A stretch of DNA of 64,000 bases, taken from positions 1 through 64,000 of the forward strand of contig NZ_FQZG01000017.1 of NCBI RefSeq assembly GCF_900141915.1, written 5' to 3'. The notes beneath the pieces are model-generated. The model was not told the origin of the DNA, did not search any database, and saw nothing but the letters and a program-made list of their open reading frames with translations. Below are positions 7,468-15,325 of this stretch, in pieces. Numbering within the stretch: the stretch's first letter is position 1; each line of letters opens with the position of its first letter. The position numbers were made by a program, and so were the translations under genes. This DNA comes from Tessaracoccus bendigoensis DSM 12906 (lineage in GTDB: Bacteria > Actinomycetota > Actinomycetes > Propionibacteriales > Propionibacteriaceae).

Positions 7468-7960
7468 GGGGCTGAAGGCGCAGGCCGCGGTGAACCAGAA
7501 GCTCGTGAGCCAGGTCGGCGGCGCGGTCCAGCGGATCGAGAAGCGAACCGAGGAACGGGTCGAGAAGGCCGTCGAGCAGGTCGCCGGGGAGGCATCGGCC
7601 AGGATGACGGCGAACCTCGACGCGTCGAACGAGCGCGCCGAGCGGATCATGCAGGCGACGGCGAAGCTGGAGTCCCGTCAGCTCTGGTCTGCAGCCGCCG
7701 CGATGTGCCTCATCCTCCTGCCGGTGGTCGTGGTCGTCGCTGGGCTCTGGATGGGCGTCGCCGGGCTCATCACGGGTGCGCAGTGGGCTCTCGACGTGGA
7801 CGGGAGCGTGTGGCTCGGCATCGGGCGGTGGCTCGTGGCCGCTGTGGGCCTCGCCGGGGCCGCGTACGCCCTCTTCGCGTCCGTCCGCTGGGTCGCCGGG
7901 CTTGTGGAGACGTGGAGGGGTCGCGGGATGCCGAAGTGGCCTCGCTGGCGCAAGAGGTGA
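7055..7960 (+). CDS. MobB-like coiled-coil membrane protein, overlaps relaxase by 413 nt
   Basis: A 301-aa protein starting inside the relaxase gene in a different frame. The start is well supported by AAGGAG (about 7042-7047) eight bases upstream of the ATG. Residues 1-200 are a long heptad-rich coiled coil (for example SVESRLSEIESTLSEFAQSL). Two hydrophobic segments follow (about 215-240, LILLPVVVVVAGLWMGVAGL, and about 255-280), and the tail is basic. Membrane proteins read from within the relaxase gene (MobB) are known in ColE1/RSF1010-type mobilization modules, where they stabilise the relaxosome at the membrane. That role is inferred by analogy; no sequence homology can be claimed from inspection. 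Confidence 0.75.
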   Translation: MSAALDRLKQQNEPEQSPQQLGSPETMELLTSILAAVEAQNTRLATLTEQQKNLAGFVKVMDEETTRRLERVTAPPSTSSLSSDVSVRIASVESRLSEIESTLSEFAQSLDGKRLNAASQSLVAEAQKNHAATASAIEGLKAQAAVNQKLVSQVGGAVQRIEKRTEERVEKAVEQVAGEASARMTANLDASNERAERIMQATAKLESRQLWSAAAAMCLILLPVVVVVAGLWMGVAGLITGAQWALDVDGSVWLGIGRWLVAAVGLAGAAYALFASVRWVAGLVETWRGRGMPKWPRWRKR

Positions 7961-8040
7961 CCACGATTCCCGAGGGCAAGCGCGCGGAGCGCGTGCGGCA
8001 GTCCGTACAACTGGACGAGTGGTCAGTGCGCACTGTATAG
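7957..8040 (+). CDS. Possible 27-aa coupled peptide
   Basis: A GTG at 7957 overlaps the preceding stop codon (GTGA) and opens 27 codons ending in TAG at 8040. The product is charged with no recognisable motif. The overlap style matches the operon, but the reading frame runs straight through the cmtR promoter and operator, so chance is a real alternative. Confidence 0.25.
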   Translation: MTTIPEGKRAERVRQSVQLDEWSVRTV

Positions 8041-8041
8041 T
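8011..8041 (+). promoter_or_regulatory. cmtR promoter with palindromic operator
   Basis: CAGTGCGCACTG (8024-8035) is a perfect 12-bp palindrome directly abutting a good -10, TATAGT (8036-8041). A weak -35 (CTGGAC, 8011-8016) lies 19 bp upstream of it. The expected start of transcription is at or just before the ATG at 8048, so the mRNA would be leaderless. A repressor bound to the palindrome would block this promoter, fitting CmtR autoregulation. Confidence 0.6.
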
Positions 8042-8047
8042 CATCGT

Positions 8048-8407
8048 ATGCTGACCATTGCTTCACGCCTCGACGTCATGAACCGGCTCGGCCGGGCCAT
8101 GGCCGACCCGACTCGTTCCCGGATCCTGATGTCCCTGCTCGACGGCCCGAGCTACCCGGCCGTGCTCTCGCGCGAGCTGGAGCTCACCCGCTCGAACGTC
8201 TCCAACCACCTGACCTGCCTCCGCGACTGCGGGATCGTCGTTGCCGAGCCCGAGGGGCGACAGACCCGCTACGAGATCGCCGACCCGCACCTCGCCGCGG
8301 CGCTGACGTCCCTGATCGACGTCACGCTCGCGGTGGACGAGGACGCGCCGTGCATCGACCCGGCGTGCTCGGTGCCGGGATGCTGCGGGACGGCGGTGGA
8401 CGCATGA
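8048..8407 (+). CDS. cmtR: CmtR-type ArsR/SmtB metal-sensing repressor
   Basis: A 119-aa winged-helix repressor of the ArsR/SmtB family, expected to release DNA on binding Cd(II) or Pb(II). The recognition helix is TRSNVSNHLTCLRDCG, which contains Cys57 and Cys61. A third cysteine falls at 102 (DEDAPC). These are the same three positions that form the Cd/Pb site of Mycobacterium tuberculosis CmtR. Extra cysteines follow (106, 112 or so, CC near 115), making the tail more thiol-rich than CmtR. The next gene, a CDF transporter, overlaps by ATGA, so regulator and exporter form one operon behind the palindromic operator at 8024-8035. Confidence 0.93.
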   Translation: MLTIASRLDVMNRLGRAMADPTRSRILMSLLDGPSYPAVLSRELELTRSNVSNHLTCLRDCGIVVAEPEGRQTRYEIADPHLAAALTSLIDVTLAVDEDAPCIDPACSVPGCCGTAVDA

Positions 8408-9057
8408 GCGAGACTCTGACCACCGCGCGCCGCGCGACGCTTCACCGCCGCGTCCGATTCATCGTCGGGTTCACGATCACCTACAACGTCATCGAGGCCA
8501 TCGTCGCCGTCTGGGCGGGAGTCCTCGCGTCCTCGGCGGCGCTGATCGGCTTCGGGCTCGACTCGGTGGTCGAGGTGCTCTCGGCTGCAGCGATCGCCTG
8601 GCAGTTCACGCGCAAGCATCCCGAGCGATGGGAGAAGGTCACCGTGAAGGCGATCGGCATCGCCTTCTTCGCGCTGGCCGCCTACGTGTCCGTCGATGCC
8701 GTGCTCGCCTTGGTCGGCCAGGAAGGCCCCGACCATAGCCCTCTGGGCCTCGGCATCACCGCGCTGAGCCTGCTCATCATGCCGCTGCTGGCGTGGTTCG
8801 AGGTGCGGACCGGGCGAGAGCTGGGCTCCAAGAGCGTGATGGCCGACGCCAAGCAGCTCATCCTCTGCGTCTACCTGTCCGGCGCTGTGTTCGTCGGGCT
8901 CATCCTGAACAGCCTGTTCGGCTGGTGGTGGGCCGACTCCGTCGCGGCACTGGTCGTGGCGGTGCTCGCGGTGCGCGAGGGCCTGGAGGCATGGCGCGGC
9001 GACGTCGAGTCGCCGTTCGAGGTACTGGAGGACCTCGAGGACGAGGACGACGACTGA
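8404..9057 (+). CDS. Cation diffusion facilitator family metal exporter
   Basis: A 217-aa membrane transporter predicted to export divalent metal ions. It has about five to six hydrophobic segments. The CDF metal-site region of the second segment is seen as GFGLDSVVEV, the fifth-segment site as SVMADAKQLI, and the sixth as WWWADSVAALV. It ends in a run of acidic residues (EDLEDEDDD) in place of the long cytoplasmic domain of larger CDF proteins. Overlap with cmtR and the cysteine set of that regulator point to cadmium, lead or zinc as substrate. It is the last gene of the mobile element, followed by a terminator. Confidence 0.85.
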   Translation: MSETLTTARRATLHRRVRFIVGFTITYNVIEAIVAVWAGVLASSAALIGFGLDSVVEVLSAAAIAWQFTRKHPERWEKVTVKAIGIAFFALAAYVSVDAVLALVGQEGPDHSPLGLGITALSLLIMPLLAWFEVRTGRELGSKSVMADAKQLILCVYLSGAVFVGLILNSLFGWWWADSVAALVVAVLAVREGLEAWRGDVESPFEVLEDLEDEDDD

Positions 9058-9078
9058 TTCCCACGAGAGGATGACGGA

Positions 9079-9111
9079 GGAGGCCCCCGGAGCTCTGCTT
9101 CTGGGGCCTCC
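9079..9111 (+). terminator. Terminator after the CDF gene
   Basis: GGAGGCCCC (9079-9087) pairs with GGGGCCTCC (9103-9111), 9-bp stem and 15-base loop, 22 bp after the CDF stop codon. There is no T-run, as is common in high-GC genomes. Confidence 0.75.
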
Positions 9112-9144
9112 GCGGTTGCGCCAGTGTCATGACTCCGACATGTG

Positions 9145-9396
9145 CTAGCGCAGGTCGATCACCCCGGTGCCGACCTCGATCCGCCGCGTTCGCGCAGCCA
9201 TCGCGCTCAGCAGCGGCACAGGAGAGGCGGCCTGCCGCGCGAAGTGGTGGACGCGCACGTAAGCACCATTGACGCCCAACTCGTCGGCCCCGACGGCGAG
9301 CTCGACGCTCTGTTTCAGCATGTCTGCGGCGCTCCGGGTCTGAGACCCGGGCTGCGGCGAGTAGTGCCCGAACGACAAAAATCCAAATGCTCTCAC
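9145..9396 (-). pseudogene. LLM-class flavin oxidoreductase, N-terminal part (split gene)
   Basis: This carries the first 83 residues of the oxidoreductase whose remainder is at 410-1230. It begins GTG with MRAFGFLSFGHY and ends RRIEVGTGVIDLR, where the family continues with RYENPLYLAEE. The stop codon TAG is created by the element: the core TAGCGCA joins the Arg codon to foreign bases. The product would be only the first strands of the TIM barrel and not functional. The original promoter and start are still in place, so a truncated peptide could still be expressed unless excision restores the gene. Confidence 0.9.
9146..9152. other. Right attachment core (attR)
   Basis: A second copy of TAGCGCA, at the border between element DNA (ending ...GACTCCGACATGTGC) and the oxidoreductase 5' part. 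With 1224-1230 it defines the reconstructed empty site, in which GACCTGCGCTACGAG codes for D-L-R-Y-E. Confidence 0.75.
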
Positions 9397-9422
9397 AACG
9401 GGATCAACGATCCGGCACCTCG

Positions 9423-9449
9423 GAAGATTCCCGATTTCATAGAATCTTC
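9423..9449. promoter_or_regulatory. 8-bp inverted repeat upstream of the split oxidoreductase
   Basis: GAAGATTC (9423-9430) and GAATCTTC (9442-9449) are exact complements with an 11-base spacer, in an AT-rich island between the end of the PEP-synthase-like gene and the start of the oxidoreductase, both on the minus strand. It could be an operator of the oxidoreductase or a terminator of the preceding gene; the AT richness favours a promoter region. Confidence 0.45.
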
Positions 9450-9472
9450 AATTTCTTTGGCTCGTCGTGGGC

Positions 9473-12049
9473 TCAGACATCTTCGGACTGGCACACCAGC
9501 CTCTGCTCCGCCACATCGGCATACAGCGTCAGACCCGGGACCGCCGCCACGTGAATCACGTCGGCCAGATCGCTGTCGGGATGCAGCAGAGGCAGCAGGT
9601 TCTCCCTCCCGGTCACCTGACCAGGGTGGAACTCGACATCGACGGCCCGCTGGTCGACGGTGACGAAGAACATGTCCAACTCCACCAGTTCCTGGAAGAA
9701 GTGGCTGCCGTAGCTGAGCTCCGGGCTGAACCCGACAGACGGCTCGGTCACCTCGACCAGCACCTTCGCATTGTCGATGTCCGAGAAGTGCACCGGAACG
9801 CCCAGCCCGGTCGTGGTGGTCCCCCACCGGCCCGGCCCGATCAGCATCACCGTGCGGTCGGCAAGGATCGTGTTCAGCGTGCCAAGGTCGCGGGCCACCG
9901 CATAGCGCTGGGGTTGCCCTAGCGCGAGGTACCTGTCAGGGCGCACTAGGACGACGAAGTCGATGTCGAGCCGCGCATTACGCCCCATGAAGGCGCCCTT
10001 CGTCGCGACCAGGCACTTCTCCGGGTCGACCGCGGGAACCGTGACCGCAGCACCGAGGCCAACGCTCTGCAGCGGCCTGCACTGCAGGAGACACACCCGG
10101 AAGTCGCCCTGGGCGGTCAGATTCACGGTGAACTCGATGTCCACGGGATAGTCATAGGCGGCCTGCAGCTTCGCCAGCAGCGCCCGCATGTAAGAGTCGA
10201 ACCCGGCGTGAAGCAGCCCGTCGAAGTCACAGATGAGCGTCGGCCGCTTGGGGCGCCGCCCCATGTCCTCGAGCCGACGCAGGTGGACCCGGTCGACGCT
10301 GAGGAACAGCTTCCAGTCGATCGGCAACTCCTCGACGACAGCCTTCGGCACGGTGACCAACGCATTCTCGCGCAGGTTCAGCACATCGACCTTGCGCTGG
10401 CTGTAGCGCCCGGCCTCCTCATCCGACACCGGATTGCGGTGCGGATGGCTCAGCGCGATGATGCGCGCATAGTCGTCGCTCAGGTGGTCGACCGCCCGCG
10501 TCCCGAGCCCGATAACGACCCGCAGTGCCCCGGCAGCCGGGTCGATGTCGGCCGCGAACACGTACTGGTTGTGGGAGTTACCGACCCCGCCTGCATGGGG
10601 GAAGAAGAGGTCGCCGTGGTGGTCTCCGGAGACCCGCTGCACCAGAACAGACATCTGCTCATCGCTGCTTGTCAGGCCCCGATTCTCGCGGTAACGCAGA
10701 GCCTCTCGGCTCATTGACGAAGCATAGACGGAGCGCACGGCCTCCTCGAAGGCCCGCAACCTGTCCTCGGGGCTACCCTGATTTGCACAGAACGCGGAGA
10801 AATACTTGCCCGCGAAGGCGTTGCCGAAGTTGTCCTCAAGCAGCGAACTGGAACGCACGATCACGGGCGACTGCCCAAAGTACTGCAGCAGCCGCAGGAA
10901 CCTCTCCCTGATGACAGGGGGAAACTGGCCACCACGCAGGCGCTCGCTTAGCCACGCGCCGACTTCGTAGTAGCCCTCCGGGTCCTTCTGCGCCATCCAG
11001 TTCTTCCACCAACCATTGGCGATGATGTAGGTCAGGAAGAGGTCTGAACCGAGGTACGACGAGTCGTGCGCCTCGAGGTGGGGCGCCAGGTCCGGGTCCG
11101 CCTCGGCGATTGCACCCGCGATAAGCATCCCTACGCTCTTGCCGCCGATGTAGCCCGTGCCGATCTCACGGTCGGCGATCGCCAGCAGGTCCTGGAGGCT
11201 CAGATGCTCCAGAGCGAGATCGATCATCCGTCCACCGCGACCTAGGAGCCGGTGCACCAGGTCCCTTCTGACGTCGTCGCGTTCCTCAATGGACCCGCCC
11301 CCGAGCGCGGCGTAGCCACGCTCGACCATCACGCGCCAGCGGTCCTGCGGTTCACGTTGCTGCGCGATCCTGCCGAACAGGCGTGAGGTCTCCTCACTGG
11401 ATGTGACGGGCTCGGCCGTGGTCTCGTCGATGCGGTGCGGGAAGAACATCGTCGGCGAATACCTGCCGAGCACCTTGAGCGGATGGACGTAGACGGCATC
11501 GCCGACGCTGTGGACGTCGAGGAGAAGCTGCGTCGTCTCCCGGATTCCTGCCACGGTCTCGAAGGTGTGCTGCCCCCGCAGGAGGCAGAAGTAGGCGATC
11601 GTGTCGAGTTCGAAAAGGTAAGGACAGGTGACCTTGAAAAAGTTCATCACCATCAGGTCGGACGCCCAGCTGTCCAGCAGATCCGTCAGGGAATCGAACA
11701 CGTAGTAGGCGCCGAGCCCCTCCTCGGTGATGATTCGGTGAACGGCGGTGGCGAAACCCTCGAAACCCGGATCCGGGTCGAGACGATGGACCTGCACCCC
11801 GTCGAGGTCGTCGATCAGCGACCCATGCGTCGCATAGCGCAGATAGACGAGGCGACGCCCCTCAACCCTTGCCCTCTTGACGAAGTGGGCGACGACCACC
11901 CGGAAAGCCGCGATGTCGTCTGTCTGCCAGACCACGTTGTCCCCGAGCCGCAGGCCACCGACGACCTCGTCGATTCCGGGGTGCCCGGTTCCTGGTCGGA
12001 AGTCGACACCTCGCGTGGGGTCGTCAGTGTGCGCGGCTCCTGGGTTCAT
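9473..12049 (-). CDS. PEP/pyruvate-binding (PPDK-N-like) protein with N-terminal KaiC-like region
   Basis: An 858-aa protein. The middle and C-terminal half carry the ATP-grasp-like nucleotide-binding fold of PEP synthase and pyruvate phosphate dikinase: GYIGGKSVGMLIAG near residue 300, then SPVIVRSSSLLEDNFGNAFAGK, and CLLQCRPLQSV. The central His domain and C-terminal PEP/pyruvate barrel of true PEP synthase are absent, so it should not make PEP on its own. The N terminus (GTGHPGIDEVVGGLRLGDNVVWQTDD) looks like a RecA/KaiC module whose Walker A has been lost. A role in phosphotransfer or signalling is possible. It is monocistronic or upstream of the split oxidoreductase; the reaction is unknown. 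Confidence 0.75.
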   Translation of the reverse strand: MNPGAAHTDDPTRGVDFRPGTGHPGIDEVVGGLRLGDNVVWQTDDIAAFRVVVAHFVKRARVEGRRLVYLRYATHGSLIDDLDGVQVHRLDPDPGFEGFATAVHRIITEEGLGAYYVFDSLTDLLDSWASDLMVMNFFKVTCPYLFELDTIAYFCLLRGQHTFETVAGIRETTQLLLDVHSVGDAVYVHPLKVLGRYSPTMFFPHRIDETTAEPVTSSEETSRLFGRIAQQREPQDRWRVMVERGYAALGGGSIEERDDVRRDLVHRLLGRGGRMIDLALEHLSLQDLLAIADREIGTGYIGGKSVGMLIAGAIAEADPDLAPHLEAHDSSYLGSDLFLTYIIANGWWKNWMAQKDPEGYYEVGAWLSERLRGGQFPPVIRERFLRLLQYFGQSPVIVRSSSLLEDNFGNAFAGKYFSAFCANQGSPEDRLRAFEEAVRSVYASSMSREALRYRENRGLTSSDEQMSVLVQRVSGDHHGDLFFPHAGGVGNSHNQYVFAADIDPAAGALRVVIGLGTRAVDHLSDDYARIIALSHPHRNPVSDEEAGRYSQRKVDVLNLRENALVTVPKAVVEELPIDWKLFLSVDRVHLRRLEDMGRRPKRPTLICDFDGLLHAGFDSYMRALLAKLQAAYDYPVDIEFTVNLTAQGDFRVCLLQCRPLQSVGLGAAVTVPAVDPEKCLVATKGAFMGRNARLDIDFVVLVRPDRYLALGQPQRYAVARDLGTLNTILADRTVMLIGPGRWGTTTTGLGVPVHFSDIDNAKVLVEVTEPSVGFSPELSYGSHFFQELVELDMFFVTVDQRAVDVEFHPGQVTGRENLLPLLHPDSDLADVIHVAAVPGLTLYADVAEQRLVCQSEDV

Positions 12050-12111
12050 CGTGTCCGCCCCTCATCTCAGGTGACCCCCCACACGATACCGACGCGGCCA
12101 GGAAACGACCG

Positions 12112-12141
12112 GCGGTCGGCCCCTTTCGGGACCGACCGCCA
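12112..12141 (-). terminator. Terminator after fba
   Basis: GGCGGTCGG (12112-12120) pairs with CCGACCGCC (12133-12141) across a 12-base loop, 33 bp beyond the aldolase stop codon on the minus strand. Confidence 0.75.
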
Positions 12142-12174
12142 GCGGATTGTTTTCAGTTTGCCTCAGGTGTCAGT

Positions 12175-13200
<1,026 letters not shown>

Positions 13201-13301
13201 GGATGCCTCTTTCTCGATGAGTCGTTTCGGCCCTAGCCTATCGCGTGGGCACGCCTCGCGGTATGGCGGGGTGTACTGAATCGCCAGCGTGTAGATCGGC
13301 C

Positions 13302-13850
13302 TCAGAGGACGGCGTCGAGCGCCTCGGTGTCGAGGCTCACGCTGCCGAGCGAATAGGCCCTGGCCGCGGAGTCGATCACCGCAGGGGTCGCATCCAGGAA
13401 GGCGAGCGGGACTCTCGCCATCTCCTGCCCGTCGACCTCCACCGCGACGGCAGGCCCCGTGCCGAGGTTGCGTCCCTTCAGTTTGAATGCCGTCATTTCC
13501 GTCCATGCGACCCGCACGGCCTTCGGATAGACGAACTCGACGCCGTCGTGGTCAAGGTAGAACGCGGCGCCCTCGGGGATCATCGCGAGGTCACGTTTGG
13601 CGTTGCGGAGGCCGAGGGCCGACACGGTGAACCAGAAGGCCGTCGAGATCGACCACAGCACCGCGATCGCGATCGTCCAGCCCACAGACCAGTTTTCCCG
13701 GAACAACACGATGAAGACGATGAGCACCCCGAGCGAGACTATTGAGGAGATCACCCGCATACGCAGGGCGCTACGCTGCTTCGTCACCCGGGCCGCCGTC
13801 GGGAGCGGTGTCAGACCGGCCACGAATCGCGAAGGCTGCATGCGCGTCAC
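13302..13850 (-). CDS. Two-TM membrane protein with PH-like domain, unknown function
   Basis: A 182-aa protein. Residues 30-80 hold two hydrophobic helices (VISSIVSLGVLIVFIVLF and WTIAIAVLWSISTAFWFTVS). The remaining 100 residues look like a compact beta-rich domain of the bacterial PH-like sort (AAFYLDHDGVEFVYPK, VAWTEMTAFKLKG). Such proteins occur widely in Actinobacteria without an assigned role. It lies between fba and the SpoU methyltransferase, on the same strand but with separate spacing, so no operon link is evident. Confidence 0.75.
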   Translation of the reverse strand: MTRMQPSRFVAGLTPLPTAARVTKQRSALRMRVISSIVSLGVLIVFIVLFRENWSVGWTIAIAVLWSISTAFWFTVSALGLRNAKRDLAMIPEGAAFYLDHDGVEFVYPKAVRVAWTEMTAFKLKGRNLGTGPAVAVEVDGQEMARVPLAFLDATPAVIDSAARAYSLGSVSLDTEALDAVL

Positions 13851-13877
13851 TCTAGTGGTCTGCCAAAGGCGTGTTCG

Positions 13878-14534
13878 TCAGGCACCATGCTGCAATGACC
13901 ACTGGTACATGGCGATCGCCGCAGCGGCTCCGGCGTTCATCGAGCGGGTGGAGCCACGCTGGGTGATGGCGACCAACGTCTGACAGCCCGCAACCATCGC
14001 GTCTGTCAACCCGGGCCCCTCCGAGCCGAAGACGAGGCAGCAGTCGGCCGGCAACGTCGTGGTCTCCAAAGGGACGGACCCTGGGAGGTTGTCGACGCCG
14101 ACCGGCGTCACCCCGATCCCCGACAGGTGCGACAGCAGTGACCCCTCATCCTCGTGGTGGTGGACGTGGAGGTAGCGGTCAGTGACCATCGCGCCGCGCC
14201 GGTTCCAGCGGCGACGCCCGACGATGTGTACCGCGGCGACATTGAAGGCGTTGGCAGTGCGCACCATCGACCCGATGTTGAAGTCGTGTTCCCAGTTCTG
14301 GATGGCGACGTGCAGCCTCGAACGGCTGCGGTCGAGGTCGGCGACGATCGCTTCGAGGCGCCAGTAGCGGTACCTGTCGATGACGTTGCGTCGGTCCCCT
14401 TCGAGGAGGAGTTCGGGGTCGAGGCGGTCATCCTCGGGCCACGGCCGCGGATGGGGTCCGACGCCGACGCTCGGCGCGGTGGGGTCAGCAACACTCACCA
14501 GACGAGCGTGCCGCACGCCGGGCCCGGAGTCCAA
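13878..14534 (-). CDS. TrmH/SpoU-family RNA 2'-O-methyltransferase
   Basis: A 218-aa SPOUT methyltransferase that should transfer a methyl group from S-adenosylmethionine to a ribose of tRNA or rRNA. Motif 1 is NIGSMVRTANAF near residue 90, motif 2 is LVFGSEGPGLTDAM, and motif 3 is STRSMNAGAAAAIAMYQW, where the trefoil knot binds the cofactor. The N-terminal 60 residues are an extension without a clear fold. The length is typical for the short TrmH group. Which nucleotide it modifies cannot be told from the sequence. Confidence 0.9.
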   Translation of the reverse strand: MDSGPGVRHARLVSVADPTAPSVGVGPHPRPWPEDDRLDPELLLEGDRRNVIDRYRYWRLEAIVADLDRSRSRLHVAIQNWEHDFNIGSMVRTANAFNVAAVHIVGRRRWNRRGAMVTDRYLHVHHHEDEGSLLSHLSGIGVTPVGVDNLPGSVPLETTTLPADCCLVFGSEGPGLTDAMVAGCQTLVAITQRGSTRSMNAGAAAAIAMYQWSLQHGA

Positions 14535-14547
14535 CCGGAAGCCGGAC

Positions 14548-14573
14548 CGCCCCCGTCCTGAAGGCCGGGGGCG
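14548..14573 (-). terminator. Terminator after yceI
   Basis: CGCCCCCG (14548-14555) pairs with CGGGGGCG (14566-14573) with a 10-base loop, 21 bp downstream of the YceI stop on the minus strand and just upstream of the methyltransferase start. Confidence 0.7.
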
Positions 14574-14594
14574 ATCTACGGTAAGGCAGCAGGA

Positions 14595-15137
14595 TCAGGC
14601 CTGCTGGATGGCCGAGATCTCGACCTCGAGGGTGACCTTGTCAGAGACCAGGAAGCCGCCGGTCTCCAGCGCGGCGTTCCACGTCAGGCCGAAGTCGGAG
14701 CGCAGGATCTGCGTGGCGCCCTCGAAACCGACACGGGTGTTACCGAAGGGGTCCTTGGCGGAGCCCGCGTATTCGAGCGGGAAGGTCACCTCATTGGTGA
14801 CGTCCTTGATGGTCAGGTCACCGGTGACGGCGACCTCATCGCCCGAGATGACGAATCCGGTACCGACGAAACGCATGTTCGGGTACTGCTCAGAGTCGAA
14901 GAAGTCGACCGAACGGATGTGGGCATCACGGTCCGCATTCCGCGTGTTGACCGAGCCGGTGTTGATCGACACCTCAAGTTCCGTGTTCTCGGGGTGGGCA
15001 CCGTCGACGACGGCCTTGCCCTCGAACTCCTCGAACGAGCCGCGCACCTTTGTGACCATCGCGTGACGGGTGACGAAGGAGAAGGTGCTGTGGGTCGGGT
15101 CGAGGACGAAGGTGCCGCTGAGTTCGCTGAGGCTCAT
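14595..15137 (-). CDS. YceI-family lipid-binding protein
   Basis: A 180-aa YceI-like beta-barrel, a fold that binds isoprenoid or amide lipids. Visible family features are the opening GTFVLDPTHSTFSFVTRHAM, SVNTRNADRDAHIRSVDFF, and the closing strand KVTLEVEISAI. There is no signal peptide, so it is a cytoplasmic form as in many Actinobacteria. The ATG at 15137 is chosen because GAAAGGAAAT lies just upstream; the open frame continues 20 codons farther without a better start. Upstream is a short remnant of a DedA gene pointing the other way. Confidence 0.9.
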   Translation of the reverse strand: MSLSELSGTFVLDPTHSTFSFVTRHAMVTKVRGSFEEFEGKAVVDGAHPENTELEVSINTGSVNTRNADRDAHIRSVDFFDSEQYPNMRFVGTGFVISGDEVAVTGDLTIKDVTNEVTFPLEYAGSAKDPFGNTRVGFEGATQILRSDFGLTWNAALETGGFLVSDKVTLEVEISAIQQA

Positions 15138-15220
15138 GGAATTTCCTTTCGGGAGGTCGTTGAAACCGACTCTACACACATTTGATTGATCTTTCAACTA
15201 CAAGGTGCCGATGCGGTCCC

Positions 15221-15316
15221 ATCGACCTTGCGCTGATCCTGATCGTGGTCGTCTCACTCATCCCGATGGGCGCGGAGTACCTGATCCACAAGTTCCGCGC
15301 CCGCCAGGCGGTGTGA
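15221..15316 (+). pseudogene. 3' remnant of a DedA/VTT-family membrane protein gene
   Basis: Thirty-one codons plus a stop read IDLALILIVVVSLIPMGAEY followed by LIHKFRARQAV. This is one hydrophobic helix and a basic tail, the pattern of the C terminus of DedA-family proteins (…SLIPMxxEYLxxRR). No start codon or earlier domain is present upstream, where the yceI promoter lies. It appears to be what is left after a deletion. The identification rests on a short stretch and is moderate. Confidence 0.45.
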
Positions 15317-15325
15317 TCCAGTAGC

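Larger units (their letters stand above)
1224..9152 (+). mobile_element. 7.9-kb integrative mobilizable element (serine integrase, Rep, Mob, cmtR-CDF)
   Basis: The boundaries are set by the split oxidoreductase gene, whose two halves abut the direct repeat TAGCGCA at 1224-1230 and 9146-9152. The element is 7922 bp counting one core. All its genes run on the plus strand: integrase, two small ORFs, Rep, MobC, relaxase, MobB-like protein, CmtR and CDF transporter, mostly with 4-bp ATGA or TGATG overlaps. There is no type IV secretion or coupling-protein gene, so transfer would need a helper. It has both plasmid-style replication and chromosomal integration functions, and its cargo is metal resistance. 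Confidence 0.88.

Noticed and set aside
1224-9152. Element as prophage or phage satellite
   Set aside because: No capsid, packaging or lysis genes; relaxase and MobC show it is a mobilizable element.
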